Assembly (NCBI GenBank): GCA_965223985.1
Contig: OZ245030.1
Span: 496,001-560,000, forward strand
Reading direction: 5' to 3'
DNA: 64,000 nt
Source of the DNA: JAPPKS01 sp963667895
Lineage (GTDB): Bacteria > Poribacteria > WGA-4E > PCPOR2b
In this document: positions 44,559 through 55,187 of the stretch, in pieces
How positions within the stretch are numbered: position 1 is the first letter of the stretch
Layout of the letters: each line of letters starts with the position of its first letter
Notes under the pieces: model-generated
Database searches by the model: none
Told to the model about the DNA's origin: nothing
Seen by the model: the letters and a program-made list of their open reading frames with translations, nothing else
Translations under genes and position numbers: made by a program

Positions 44559-47195
44559 TTAATTACTGTTTCTCTCGTTGCCCTGCTTGCCCCATGACGA
44601 ATAATAGATTGCGTTGAACAGCAGCTTAAACGTGCCATGGGATTGAGCGCGGTGCTGAGGTTTGAAGCCGAATAAGATGATATGCCCCTCTCCAAAATTG
44701 ACATCCCATAGCGCACCCTTTCCGCGGATGCGTTTATCTCCGTGAATCCAGCCACTCATAAGCGGGTTAAAGTCAGGATAGGAGGCAACTGGTTCCCCGC
44801 CCCTTGCCTCAAGGACGGGTCCAGACTTAAAAAATACCGCCATTTCACGATCGAGTCCGTACCCAATCGGATGCGTTGTCTCGACAAAAACGCGGAGTAA
44901 CGATCCAGGGCAGAAAAACGGTTCCGGTTTGGTTCCCTTTTGGTTGGATTCGCTGGGTGCCTCAAGAACGTTGGTAACGTCCAAGCCGAAATAACTCTCT
45001 GGGAGCTGTGATGCACGGTTCAAACAGATGAGAGTTCCACCGTTTTCAACGAAAGTGCGAAGATTCGCCGCGCCCTCCAACCCAATTCCCCCGACATATT
45101 CCGGCGGCAGCACGCCTTCAGCGTGTCCGTCGATCATTTTTGATGCGCTCATATCGGGCAGAATAATCGCATCGTATCGCTCGGCTAGATTTCCCGCGCG
45201 AATTTCGGCATCAGTTAGACTCCGATAGGGGAACTCGTGTTGTTCTAACACCCACCGAGTCCAACCTTCGTCCATGTTGGCGATCCAGGACTTGTAGAGT
45301 CCTAGGCGCGGCTGCCTCAATCTCACATGTGGATCATTGTTTGGCAGGTTAGCCAGCGCGTGGATTTCAATGCCTAGGGATTCGGCAAGTTGTTGGAGAT
45401 AAGCTGACTCATGCTGCGGAATCTCTGTGGTTGTGATAAAAATGGATCCGCGTGGAAATTTTTGACCGCTTATGGTATGTTCTTTGGGCGAGCAGTAGAG
45501 TGTGAATCCTTCCGCGCCCAGCAATCGATTGAGCGCGATGGTCTCTGCGTTTGTTTTGTTCTTAAAAAGATACGCGATAGGTTCCGAAACAGAATGCAAT
45601 CTGCCCTGTACGTTTTGAATCTCCCCTACACGTGTGAGATGAGCATCGAAGTCGTCAACTACCGTGACGACTTCGACGCCCATCTGCAACGGGAGTGTCC
45701 AGCCAGCGATGTCATACGGACGTTCGGGCGGCGCTTTGGGACCCGCGCGGTGTTCGGGATAGTTCTGCACTTCAAGTAAATCTTTGACGTGTCCGCGAAA
45801 TGGCTGCGCCATCGAAATCACATAAGTGTCTGCGGGATATTCGACGCCATCCGCAGTAAAACTTGCGTTTGCCCGATGAATCTCAACACCACCGCGCTGC
45901 AAGATTCTTAGCATCTTTAGTGCGCTATTGCGGTCGCGTTGGTTCATTGGTACGAGAAATGCTCGTGGAGGTTCATTGTTCCCCTTTTCTACCGCAATAC
46001 GTCCCATTTTGACAAAATTAGAGAGGAACATTTCTTTGTGTTTGGCAACGCAAGAGAGGATTGAATACGACGCAGATAGTTCGTAGTCAATGATATTACG
46101 TAACCGCCACCAACCGCCGGGCCACGGCTCAGGAAAGTTGGTCTGCAGCGTATACCTTCCGAGACCACGTCGATGCCCCTTCAAGGCGCCGCGAGGTTGA
46201 AATATTGGCGAAGCAATGTTGACCCTTGCAGCTTCAGTCAGAATACCCACTATGTTGTGCCGGTAGGGTACGGTCCGGAAACCTCCGTGCCACCACGTGT
46301 CGTATACCGCGTTAGAGAGGACACCGGTATATCCTTGTGAGGTGAAATCCAGCGCGATGTGTGCGCCGATCAGGGAGAGTTCACGCTGTAGAATTGGGTG
46401 GATATTGGGATTGACCGGATCGAAATAAGGTGGAATGACAAACCGCGCTCCTCTATTACTCATCTCGTGAACATCGTAGATCACTTCAGGAAACCACTCC
46501 TCATAGAGAATCGGGGTTACGATTTGCGTCTCAATCTGCGTCAGCATGAACCAATCACGGTTATTATCGTGTCCTGTGTATTTGTGATAGAGCCACGGCA
46601 TTGGCGAACCTTCATACGGCGTCCCAACCCAGCGATCATACCAATCGATGACCATGTTCAGACCGTCAGGATTTGTGGAGGGAATAAGCAGGATAATCAC
46701 GTTTTCCAGAATTTCCTGGATCTGGAGCGAATTTTCCGTTGCCAGTCGATAGGCAAGTTCCATCGACATCTGTGATGATGCAATCTCTGTTGAATGTAGA
46801 TTGCAGTTGATTAGAACAACTGCTTTCCCTTCGCCGCAAAGCCGCTCCAAATCTACTGCGTCCTGTCCGCGAGGATCCGCGAGTTTTCGCTGAATCGCCT
46901 TGTAATACTCTCGATTCGCCAAATTTTCTGGCGAAGATATTAGCACGAGCACAAAATTGTGTCCATCTGTAGTTTTGCCTCGATTTTCCAGCATCATTCG
47001 ATCAGAATGCTGAGCCAATTGTCTTAGATAGTCCGTAATTGTTTCCCAACGTGCCAATTTGTAGTCGGCGCCTACGGGAAAGCCAAGCACCTCTTCTGGA
47101 GTGCTCATCTGAGCCTCTGCGGAAGCAAGTGCGAAGAATAGACTGATGACTCCAACGAAAAGCTGGGAGAAGGCCTGGCGTAATATTGTGCTCAT
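44559..47195 (-). CDS. Secreted M14-family zinc carboxypeptidase-like protein
   Basis: 878 residues. Signal peptide about 1-29 (VGVISLFFALASAEAQ). The M14 zinc motif is NLHSTEIAS (HxxE, about residue 133) and the third ligand is probably the His of DVHEM (about 240). The C-terminal portion (from about 640) looks like a glutamine-amidotransferase-type Rossmann domain (YDAIILPDMSASKMIDG, then GGTLICLNRASQ), a combination seen in M14 proteins of several environmental phyla. Probably processes peptides or peptidoglycan outside the cytoplasm. Confidence 0.88.
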   Translation of the reverse strand: MSTILRQAFSQLFVGVISLFFALASAEAQMSTPEEVLGFPVGADYKLARWETITDYLRQLAQHSDRMMLENRGKTTDGHNFVLVLISSPENLANREYYKAIQRKLADPRGQDAVDLERLCGEGKAVVLINCNLHSTEIASSQMSMELAYRLATENSLQIQEILENVIILLIPSTNPDGLNMVIDWYDRWVGTPYEGSPMPWLYHKYTGHDNNRDWFMLTQIETQIVTPILYEEWFPEVIYDVHEMSNRGARFVIPPYFDPVNPNIHPILQRELSLIGAHIALDFTSQGYTGVLSNAVYDTWWHGGFRTVPYRHNIVGILTEAARVNIASPIFQPRGALKGHRRGLGRYTLQTNFPEPWPGGWWRLRNIIDYELSASYSILSCVAKHKEMFLSNFVKMGRIAVEKGNNEPPRAFLVPMNQRDRNSALKMLRILQRGGVEIHRANASFTADGVEYPADTYVISMAQPFRGHVKDLLEVQNYPEHRAGPKAPPERPYDIAGWTLPLQMGVEVVTVVDDFDAHLTRVGEIQNVQGRLHSVSEPIAYLFKNKTNAETIALNRLLGAEGFTLYCSPKEHTISGQKFPRGSIFITTTEIPQHESAYLQQLAESLGIEIHALANLPNNDPHVRLRQPRLGLYKSWIANMDEGWTRWVLEQHEFPYRSLTDAEIRAGNLAERYDAIILPDMSASKMIDGHAEGVLPPEYVGGIGLEGAANLRTFVENGGTLICLNRASQLPESYFGLDVTNVLEAPSESNQKGTKPEPFFCPGSLLRVFVETTHPIGYGLDREMAVFFKSGPVLEARGGEPVASYPDFNPLMSGWIHGDKRIRGKGALWDVNFGEGHIILFGFKPQHRAQSHGTFKLLFNAIYYSSWGKQGNERNSN

Positions 47196-47393
47196 AAGAT
47201 TCCTTTAGTCATGATAACCGCTTCGATTGTTGATGAGGTGCTCATAAAGCATGCCTCTAAAATTTTTTGACCCACTTCAGGCACGCGAATGGTAACGATG
47301 GACAAATTCTCCGACGAAATTACCCAGATTATCCGAGAGACCTAACGTGAGCTAGCTGCCAGTAGATAACCCTTTGAGGGGTTGTCTTCATTC

Positions 47394-49787
47394 CTAGGCG
47401 CCACGTCTCGCTTCGTTCTTCGGATTCCAGAAGGCAGAAATCAACGCCGTAATCGGAATCGTTAGCACGAGACCGAGTGTGCCAGCCAGTAAGCGCACAA
47501 CCTCTGCAGACACGGTTCCAATACTCAAAAGCTCCACCGTAGGAGATCGGAAAAGATCTAAGTCTGGTGCCGTTGCTGCTAAAACAAACAGTAACTCCAC
47601 ACCGAGATAAGCGAACACCAACGTATTCACCATTGTTCCAAGAATATCGGTGCCGACATTCATTCCAGATGCGATCAATCGCCATGTCGGCATATTCGGG
47701 TTTGCCCGGCGAATCTCGTCCATTGACGACGAAACCTCGATCGCGCCATCTACCGCTACACCTAGTACGCCCATCAACATCCCTGCGAGGAGCACTTGAC
47801 GAAAATCAAAAGGCGGTTTACGTATGGCTTCGATGATGTCCGCTGAGACCGCGTTTTCCAATCCGGAGAAGTGAAGGTAGTTTTGCGAGTACATCACGAT
47901 TAGCCCGGCGATGAGAATGCCTCCCATTGTCCCGAACACGGCTGAGAAGGTTTTGCGACTCGGTCCAATCACAAACACCAGGGACACAAACGCGATTAAA
48001 CCGGAGGTCAGAGTGACGATAATCACAGCGTTTTTACCCTGTGCAATCAGAGGGAGCATGAAGAAGTAGAGAATAAGTCCTGAAATTGCCATGGCGCAGG
48101 CAGTGCGTACCCCTTCGTTTCGTCCCACAACGATGATTACTATCAGCATTAATCCAAGCATCCACGGCAGGAATCGATCCCGTCCATACTCCTGTACAAT
48201 ATTGACAAGACCGGGTTGGTCCGGTGAACCACCTACGCGACAAAGGATAGTGTCTCCCGGTTCAGCAGGAATGCTAAGTAGCGGCATGCTGTGGTTGAGG
48301 ATGTTTCGCAGAACAATTCGTTCCCCCTTGTAAAGTCCTGAAAGCATTTCAACTTCAAGGATTTGATGCTCCGTAATCTCATTCATCGGGTTGGATTCGA
48401 GGAGGCGGATTACTTTCCCTTTTGCATACTCGGATCGGAATAAAAGCTCACCATTCTCATTTCGCTGCTCAATAATGGTTGCTGAAGCATTGTTAACGCG
48501 ATTGTGAAAGAATTGTATGCCAACCAACACAACTATCAATGCAATGGGTACCGCCAAACGCGCTTTACCGCCCGTATGGCCGCGAAAACGTTCTTCGATT
48601 TCTTCTGCTGACGGTAGGTTCTCATGAATATCGGACGGTTTGACCTTTGTATACCGAGTCAAGATGCCAGCGATTGTCGCGGCAACGGGAACTGTCAGCA
48701 CTAAACCAATGGTTCCCACAATGGCTCGTATGATTGCGACTGCGATTGCTTCATCGTTCATCAGTCGGATGAACGGATAGAGCGCTCCAACTTCTGGGAA
48801 CTCAATCCGTGGAAGCAGCATTGTGATCATGTGTGCACCGAGATAGGCGAAGATGAGAGTGTCTGCCATCGTCCCCATAATGTCTCGACCGACATTGAGC
48901 CCAACGCGGATCGCTTGACGCACCGTGACATTTGGGTTGACCTGCTTGACCTCATAAACAGATGAAGAGATAGACATGCCCACGTCCATCATGGCGCCAA
49001 CCGCCCCCAGAATCATCCCTGACACGAGTATATCCTCGAAATTCCAATTGTGGGAAACCGGCGTTCGCCAGAGAGCTATCCCAAGTTCAAGAAAGCCGAA
49101 TTCCTGAGCCAACCCGGTCAGAATCATCACCTTCAGGCTAATGACGGAAAGAATTCCAGCGGCTACCAAACCGCCGAGCGTTCCCAACACGCCGGGGATA
49201 ACCTTGAAGCTAAACCCGGTAATCAGAACAAAAGTCGCGAGAGTCAAAAAAGCTGAAACGAATAAGGTAACGAGGATAGGATTGAAACCTTTAACTATCA
49301 GAGGAACTAAGACGTATAGAACAACAAATGCCGTAACAAAGAGCGTCAGGATTGCCCGTAATCCCTTCATGCCGGCAACCAAAATCATCAAGCAGCCCAT
49401 CAAGCCTGCAAGGTAAATCAAAAAAGGGGCTCGGAAATATTCGAGCATCCGAACATCTTCGATTGTCGTTTGATTTTGGTATCTGCGGGGAATTTCAAGG
49501 AAGAGCACATCGCCTTTTCGAAGTACCCGATCTCCGAACGCCCGACCCGTCCAGATATTCTTGACTTGAACGCTCTTTCCCCGAAATTCCCCTGAAATAA
49601 TCTGAAAGGTCAAAATCTGGTCAGCTTCTTCACTCGTATCCACTATTGTCACTCGACCTAGGCAAATAAGGGTTTTCAATGCTCCTTGATAGACAACTTC
49701 AGAAAACCGAAACAGTTTAACATGTAGGAACAGAATAATCGCGAGGATCGTCAGTACACCGAGAACCCTTAATTTCCATTCCGTCAT
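47394..49787 (-). CDS. Double YibE/F-like membrane protein
   Basis: 797 residues with two tandem copies of the YibE/F domain, first from about 129 to 385 and second from about 542 to 790. Each has the family's MDVGMSISSSVYEV- or VDGAIEVSSSMDEI-type loop and the GTMADTLIFAYLGA / GTMVNTLVFAYLGV motif. In Gram-positive bacteria YibE and YibF are separate neighbours; here they are fused, with a periplasmic-type soluble segment before each membrane block. Function of the family is unknown. AGGAGG lies 9 bp before the ATG. Confidence 0.88.
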   Translation of the reverse strand: MTEWKLRVLGVLTILAIILFLHVKLFRFSEVVYQGALKTLICLGRVTIVDTSEEADQILTFQIISGEFRGKSVQVKNIWTGRAFGDRVLRKGDVLFLEIPRRYQNQTTIEDVRMLEYFRAPFLIYLAGLMGCLMILVAGMKGLRAILTLFVTAFVVLYVLVPLIVKGFNPILVTLFVSAFLTLATFVLITGFSFKVIPGVLGTLGGLVAAGILSVISLKVMILTGLAQEFGFLELGIALWRTPVSHNWNFEDILVSGMILGAVGAMMDVGMSISSSVYEVKQVNPNVTVRQAIRVGLNVGRDIMGTMADTLIFAYLGAHMITMLLPRIEFPEVGALYPFIRLMNDEAIAVAIIRAIVGTIGLVLTVPVAATIAGILTRYTKVKPSDIHENLPSAEEIEERFRGHTGGKARLAVPIALIVVLVGIQFFHNRVNNASATIIEQRNENGELLFRSEYAKGKVIRLLESNPMNEITEHQILEVEMLSGLYKGERIVLRNILNHSMPLLSIPAEPGDTILCRVGGSPDQPGLVNIVQEYGRDRFLPWMLGLMLIVIIVVGRNEGVRTACAMAISGLILYFFMLPLIAQGKNAVIIVTLTSGLIAFVSLVFVIGPSRKTFSAVFGTMGGILIAGLIVMYSQNYLHFSGLENAVSADIIEAIRKPPFDFRQVLLAGMLMGVLGVAVDGAIEVSSSMDEIRRANPNMPTWRLIASGMNVGTDILGTMVNTLVFAYLGVELLFVLAATAPDLDLFRSPTVELLSIGTVSAEVVRLLAGTLGLVLTIPITALISAFWNPKNEARRGA

Positions 49788-50451
49788 CCAGATTCTCCTC
49801 CTTTCTATGGCAAATCAAACGGGAGGTGGGAGCGTGAGGGGATTGCATAGAATGTAACCAAGATACAGAAGCACAGCTTTATCCGTCGTTAAGTTTTTGC
49901 TTTCAATGTCCCGCGTATTACAAGAATAACACATAATTCAAGACTGCGCAATACATTAGCAGATAGCGCAGAATCGTGCACTTATGACAGTGTGTCAGAC
50001 GCTAGACCGAACAACGCGAACTCAATTTCTCCTAATGAATGCAGGGTACATTACCTCCAATAGGTGTATTGAAAAATTGGCGTGTGTAGGCACCTCGTCT
50101 AAACCAGCGGGAGGCAAATTTCCTTCCATCCACGACCAATGCATTCTAGACAAGCAGAAAATTTAATGGGCGAAGTTTTACTTATGGTTGTTTTAGCTGC
50201 TGACAATATGGAGGGGTCGGATCTGATATTCAGATACAGTTATTCCGATGGAAGCCGGCAAAGTTGCGGAATACCTCATACTTGACGTGGGGATGTAGCG
50301 AGGATTACAGTAAAGGGTTAGAGTGTCTCTGGTTGCTTCCAAGAAGAATTCGAAATTGCATTCCAAATCAATGCTGAATAGGAAATTGCGTGGGATTGAA
50401 GGGTGGTAGGATATGCAGATTTTCAGATTTAGCTGGATGTCTAAATCCTAT
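49788..50451. other. Gene-free stretch downstream of ftsA
   Basis: 664 bp between ftsA and the YibE/F gene. I see no ORF with family similarity on either strand and no tRNA. ftsZ, normally next to ftsA, is not here. Short plus-strand frames (49984-50166, 50413-50601) look like chance. Confidence 0.5.
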
Positions 50452-51678
50452 TTAAAACCATTCTTTCATACGTGTGAAAATTTGTTCAAACAGGTTTCCC
50501 TTGATAAAGGTGCGTTTGGGTTCAATTTGACGTTGCAACGCTCCGTAAATAACAAGGCCGACACCTGTTGCATAAATTGGACTGTGAATCCTGTCAGTTA
50601 ATCCTTTTAGGGGGCGCGGATAACCTATTCTTACCGGATACGGAAAAATCTGCTCGGCAAGTTCAACAAGTCCATCAATAAGCGCGGTTCCTCCTGTAAG
50701 CACCACACCGGAAGGCATGTTGAGATGGCTCTTGGCAATTTCTTGACCAATTAAATCTAGCATCTCTCCCATACGACATTGGATGATCTCAGTTAAATCC
50801 CGTTTAGTGACAAAGCGAGTTCTCCGAGTCCCGCCGACGGTTGATATTGGAATGGTATCATCTGTATCAATTATGTCTACACATGCGCAGCCTCGAGTGA
50901 GCTTGAGTTTCTCGGCATCCTGATGTGTCATCTTCAACAGTTGAGCGATATCGCTGGTCACATGATCTCCACCAAGCGAGAGCACAGCGGTATGATGGGG
51001 CGAACCATCCTTATAAACAACCGTATCCGTGGTTCCGCCTCCCATGTCGGCTAGGACAACACCATGAATCTTTTCCTCACTTGATAAAACCGAGCCAGCG
51101 GAAGCAATTGGTTCCAGAACGATATTTTCAACGGAGAGACCTGTGTTATAAACGCTTTTGAGAAGGTTCTGTGCTGAAGCAACTGCGCCAGTAATGATGT
51201 GGACGTATGCTTCGAGACGAACACCGGACATACCCACCGGTTCTTTAATTCCATCTTGATTGTCAACGACGAAGCCCTGCGGGATAACATGGAGCACTTC
51301 TCGTTCAACTGGTATCGAAATGGCTTGCGCAGCGCTAATCGCTCGATCTACATCAGACTGGGTAATTTCGCGTCCCTCACCTGCAACAGCAACGATCCCA
51401 TTCTGGGTTTGTCCGGTTATGTGTCCTCCCGCAATGCCCGCGTACACGGATCCAATCTCGACTCCTGCCATTAACTCAGCGTTTTGAATTGCTTCTCGAA
51501 TCGCTGTGCTGGTGAGGTCGATATCAACGACAACCCCTTTACGTAAACCGTTGGAGGGAACTGTACCAACACCAATAATCTCAATTTTTTCCGGATCGCC
51601 CTGCCAAGTATTTCCAATAATTGCAGCGATTTTGCTGGTCCCGATGTCTAGTCCGACGACGATATCGTCTCTATCCAT
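50452..51678 (-). CDS. ftsA: Cell division protein FtsA
   Basis: 408 residues from the chosen start MDRDDIVVGLDIGTSKIAAI; an upstream Met at 51702 is possible, but MDRDD fits the family and overlaps the ftsQ stop by only 8 bp (51671-51678). FtsA is the actin-like protein that tethers FtsZ to the membrane. Actin-fold motifs: VGLDIGTSKIAAI, GGTTDTVVY and VVLTGGTALIDG. The C-terminal amphipathic tail ends TFIKGNLFEQIFTRMKEWF (last 14 residues are the membrane-targeting helix). Confidence 0.95.
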   Translation of the reverse strand: MDRDDIVVGLDIGTSKIAAIIGNTWQGDPEKIEIIGVGTVPSNGLRKGVVVDIDLTSTAIREAIQNAELMAGVEIGSVYAGIAGGHITGQTQNGIVAVAGEGREITQSDVDRAISAAQAISIPVEREVLHVIPQGFVVDNQDGIKEPVGMSGVRLEAYVHIITGAVASAQNLLKSVYNTGLSVENIVLEPIASAGSVLSSEEKIHGVVLADMGGGTTDTVVYKDGSPHHTAVLSLGGDHVTSDIAQLLKMTHQDAEKLKLTRGCACVDIIDTDDTIPISTVGGTRRTRFVTKRDLTEIIQCRMGEMLDLIGQEIAKSHLNMPSGVVLTGGTALIDGLVELAEQIFPYPVRIGYPRPLKGLTDRIHSPIYATGVGLVIYGALQRQIEPKRTFIKGNLFEQIFTRMKEWF

Positions 51679-52579
51679 GCTTGCCTCCCCAATAAATTGC
51701 ATCCTGAAATCTTGCGTCTAAATAGCCCTTCATACTGTGTGAACCCTGTTTTTTATGCTTAACAATAGTTGTTCGATTTTTCAAGAAAAGATCTATGTGA
51801 TAAAGGCCAGTTTCTATGAGATCCGACGAGAGCCACACCACAGGCAAGTCGTCAAGGTGGAGAATGATTTTTTCCGGCTGCATGGCATTAATTGTACGTA
51901 GCTTAGTGACAATCTCAGGAGTTAGACTCTGGGCGGAACGCAGCACGCGCAGTGCCAGTTGAACGTCTTCTAAATTAACCTGACTGCTGAGTTTAGGCAG
52001 TTGTCCCTGTCCATCAGCAACAATGGTAACTAATGTATCCGAAGCCTGTGGAGTATCGATATCTTTTAACACATACCCCTCCGAATCCACTTGAAAAAAA
52101 CGAGCCTCGCGATTTAGATGATATTTTAACAATGCTATCGGCTTTCTTTCAGTTTTCTGAACTGTCAAATTTGGTTTTACAACGCCGCTTTTGGAAAAAT
52201 CTGCTTTTTTGACATAGGGAAGTCTGCGCTTGATGCGGTCTTCCGTCTCTTGTTCAGGTACATTGCTTTGTTCAGGTGTCAATCCTAAAGCTCCGAGGAA
52301 GTCGCTTTTTTCAGGATGTTCATTACCAAACACAGAGACATTCTTGGCTCTCACATCGAAAATATCGCGTTCGGACGTGATAAAATAGATGAACGACAGT
52401 ACAGTAATAAACGTCATTCCGATAGCAAACCTCCGTTTAACCTGAAGCCGTGAATCTCCATTTTCAGGGTGCAGCCACACTTTCCGCTGTGTCGAAAGTT
52501 GATTTGATGGCAGCTGTTTACCTTCAGCGCCGCCGCGGGTCTGCGATTGTAATTTATTGAAAGAGGATTTGTTTCGCAT
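51671..52579 (-). CDS. ftsQ: Cell division protein FtsQ
   Basis: 302 residues. A single membrane segment at about 50-68 (RFAIGMTFITVLSFIYFIT) is followed by a POTRA domain (VSVFGNEHPEKSDFLGALGL) and the beta domain typical of FtsQ/DivIB, which recruits FtsB/FtsL/FtsW at the septum. The N-terminal cytoplasmic part (about 50 residues) is Ser/Gln/Lys-rich. Position between murC and ftsA supports the call. murB and ddl, often here, are missing. Confidence 0.88.
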   Translation of the reverse strand: MRNKSSFNKLQSQTRGGAEGKQLPSNQLSTQRKVWLHPENGDSRLQVKRRFAIGMTFITVLSFIYFITSERDIFDVRAKNVSVFGNEHPEKSDFLGALGLTPEQSNVPEQETEDRIKRRLPYVKKADFSKSGVVKPNLTVQKTERKPIALLKYHLNREARFFQVDSEGYVLKDIDTPQASDTLVTIVADGQGQLPKLSSQVNLEDVQLALRVLRSAQSLTPEIVTKLRTINAMQPEKIILHLDDLPVVWLSSDLIETGLYHIDLFLKNRTTIVKHKKQGSHSMKGYLDARFQDAIYWGGKHG

Positions 52580-52626
52580 GACTGAGAACCAGAAAGATTA
52601 TGGCGTATTAATTTACTTGGTTGACG

Positions 52627-54024
52627 TTAGATGTGCTGATAAATCGCACAAGGGGTTGGTTCTGTCTTCAATTTTGCCAATAGTTCACGTCCAACACACC
52701 AGATGTCCCCGGCGCCAACTGTGATAACAATATCATTGGGACGAACAATCTTCATCAAAGCGTTTGCAACTTCCGTTTTATCCGGAATATAGATTGCATT
52801 GCGATGTCCATGCGCCTGAATGGCTTGCGTCAGTTTTTCCGCTGTGACCCCTTCAACTGGAGCTTCCTCCGCTCCATAGATTGAGGTGACAATTAGCACA
52901 TCTGTCTCATAAAACGATTTCGAGAACTCCTCTGCAAGATGCTTGACGCGCTGGTAACGATGCGGTTGAAAGACAGCGATGATGCGGCGATCAAAACTCT
53001 CGCGAGCAGCGCGAAAGGTAGCTTTTAGCTTTGCCGGATTGTGTGCATAATCATCAACCACGATGATGTCATTGACCTGACCGATGACTTCGAAGCGGCG
53101 ATGCACACCCTGAAATGATTCTAGAGCTTCGCGGAGCTGATCAAATGGTACTTCCAATTCCATCCCAACAGCGATAGCAGCTAATGCATTGGAAATATTG
53201 TGCCGACCTGGCATCTTTAAGTGGACTTCACCTACAATATCTCCCCTCGCTCTTACGCAATAGCGAGAAGTAGGCCCGTCAATCCGGATCTGTTCTGCCG
53301 TTAAATCTGCCCGAGTCTCAATGCCATAGGTCACATAACGTTTTTCAAGTCGAGGGATGAGGCGCTGAATGTTTTCTTGGTCTAAGCACATCACCCCAGT
53401 TCCGTAAAACGGCACCTTATTGACAAACTTCAGGAACGTCTCGCCAATTTCTTCAACACTGCTGTAATAATCGAGGTGATCTGCATCAACTGACGTGACC
53501 ACAGCGATTGCTGGGAAGAATTTCTCAATGGAACCATAAGCTTCATCTGCTTCAACCACCATAATTTCGCCGCGCCCAATCCGTGCGTTGCTCCCCAGGC
53601 TAACCAGTTTACCGCCGACGATCACGGTCGGGTCAAGTTTTTCCAACACGGCGGCTGTCATCGCAGTCGTAGTGGTCTTGCCGTGCGTGCCACTAATCGC
53701 AACACTAGACTTCATCCGCATTATCTCTGCCAGCATTTCTGCGCCGCGTATAACAGGGATTTTGCGGTTCTTCGCAGCAACTACTTCGAGGTTCTGGGTT
53801 GGAACGGCGGGTGAAACGACAACAACGTCGGCACCTGAAATCTGTTCAGCTACATGCCCATAATACACCTTTGCACCTAGTGTCACAAGACGCTCAGTGG
53901 TTTCTGATTGGCGTAAATCAGATCCGGAAACCCAAAAGTCAAGGCTTAACAAGATTTCTGCTATTCCGCTGAGTCCAGCGCCACCGATGCCAATAATGTG
54001 AATATGGCGTGTTGCTCCAAACAT
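52627..54024 (-). CDS. murC: UDP-N-acetylmuramate-L-alanine ligase
   Basis: 465 residues, normal length. MurC adds L-Ala to UDP-MurNAc, the first amino acid of the peptidoglycan stem peptide. Motifs: GIGGAGLSGIAEILL at the N-terminus, the ATP loop SGTHGKTTTTAM (about residue 110), EADEAYGSIEKFFPA, DYAHNPAKLKATF and HRYQRVKHLAEEF. It lies 8 bp after murG, coupled in the dcw operon. Confidence 0.97.
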   Translation of the reverse strand: MFGATRHIHIIGIGGAGLSGIAEILLSLDFWVSGSDLRQSETTERLVTLGAKVYYGHVAEQISGADVVVVSPAVPTQNLEVVAAKNRKIPVIRGAEMLAEIMRMKSSVAISGTHGKTTTTAMTAAVLEKLDPTVIVGGKLVSLGSNARIGRGEIMVVEADEAYGSIEKFFPAIAVVTSVDADHLDYYSSVEEIGETFLKFVNKVPFYGTGVMCLDQENIQRLIPRLEKRYVTYGIETRADLTAEQIRIDGPTSRYCVRARGDIVGEVHLKMPGRHNISNALAAIAVGMELEVPFDQLREALESFQGVHRRFEVIGQVNDIIVVDDYAHNPAKLKATFRAARESFDRRIIAVFQPHRYQRVKHLAEEFSKSFYETDVLIVTSIYGAEEAPVEGVTAEKLTQAIQAHGHRNAIYIPDKTEVANALMKIVRPNDIVITVGAGDIWCVGRELLAKLKTEPTPCAIYQHI

Positions 54025-54032
54025 AGAGATGT

Positions 54033-55142
54033 CTAACTTTCTAAAGTGATTACGAGAGAATAAATCAACGTTGCGATTTCCTCACCTGCTTTCGGATTTC
54101 CCAATTGACAAGCAGCGTCTGCCATTCGTTGAAGTTGTGCTGAATCGTTAATGATTTGGATGACCCAATCGGCGATGTCATTTCCGGTCAATGTTTCCTC
54201 ATTCAGTACGAACCCTCCGCCCCGGTCTGCAACTGCTTGAGCGTTCAATCTCTGGTGATCTCCGGTAGCAGTTGGCAAAGGAACAAATATCGCCGGAATA
54301 CCGCAAGTTGTGACTTCGGAGATTGTCATTCCGCCAGCCCTGCAAATCATCAAATCTGCGATGCTATAAACCGACTCCATCGAATCAAAATACGGTTGAA
54401 TTAGATGCCGCAGTGGCGAACTCTTGTAGCTGTCTGTGACCTCTTGGTAATCTTTTTCTCCTGTCTGATGAATAATCTGAAACTGCTGATTGAGCGTCGC
54501 CAGATTACCCAAGGCATCCATTACAATCTGGTTAATTGCGTGTGCGCCTTGACTTCCTCCCATCACGAACACAGTCTTCAGATTCGCATCTAGTCCAAGT
54601 CTTTCATAAGTCGCGTTACAACGTTTGACAGTGCCAATCGTTCGACGAATGGGATTACCTGTTACCTTAGCAGCCCTCGCTGGAAAATAGGTTACAGCCG
54701 TTGCAAATGCGAGGTAGACCGATTTCGCCCAACGTCCCAAGACACGATTTGTGAGTCCGGGATACGCATTCTGTTCTTGGACGATGATTGGGATCCCCAG
54801 CAGTAAAGCGGCAAAGAGCACAGGACCACAAACATAGCCGCCCGTTCCTACCACGACGTTGGGTTTCAACCTTATAAGAAGCCACAGCGAATGTACAAAG
54901 CCCGAAGAGACCTGACCAATAACGGACAACCACTTCCACGTCAGCTTCCGCGGGAACCCCGCGACGGGGATAGGGAGGAAACGAAATCCATGCTGCGGAA
55001 CAATTGTCGATTCAAGGCGATCCTCCCCTCCGATGAACACGATTTCAATGCTCGGATCAAGAGAGATTAATTCCTTTGCGATACCAATCGCCGGATAAAT
55101 ATGGCCACCTGTCCCACCGCCGGAAATTGTGATAAGCGGCAT
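54033..55142 (-). CDS. murG: Undecaprenyl-PP-MurNAc-pentapeptide UDP-GlcNAc transferase
   Basis: 369 residues. MurG converts lipid I to lipid II on the inner face of the membrane. N-terminal donor-binding loop SGGGTGGHIYPAIGIAKEL; second glycine loop FVMGGSQGAHAIN; the C-terminal CRAGGMTISEVTTCGIPAIF region binds UDP-GlcNAc. Gene order ftsW-murG-murC is typical. Confidence 0.97.
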   Translation of the reverse strand: MPLITISGGGTGGHIYPAIGIAKELISLDPSIEIVFIGGEDRLESTIVPQHGFRFLPIPVAGFPRKLTWKWLSVIGQVSSGFVHSLWLLIRLKPNVVVGTGGYVCGPVLFAALLLGIPIIVQEQNAYPGLTNRVLGRWAKSVYLAFATAVTYFPARAAKVTGNPIRRTIGTVKRCNATYERLGLDANLKTVFVMGGSQGAHAINQIVMDALGNLATLNQQFQIIHQTGEKDYQEVTDSYKSSPLRHLIQPYFDSMESVYSIADLMICRAGGMTISEVTTCGIPAIFVPLPTATGDHQRLNAQAVADRGGGFVLNEETLTGNDIADWVIQIINDSAQLQRMADAACQLGNPKAGEEIATLIYSLVITLES

Positions 55143-55187
55143 CAGTTTTCCTCATGCGTGAAATGAAAATATTGGTAATCGGGCTGA

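Noticed and set aside
49788..50451. Possible small genes or RNA in the ftsA/YibE-F gap
   Set aside because: No tRNA-like arms, no ribosome-binding sites with convincing frames, and no family resemblance.
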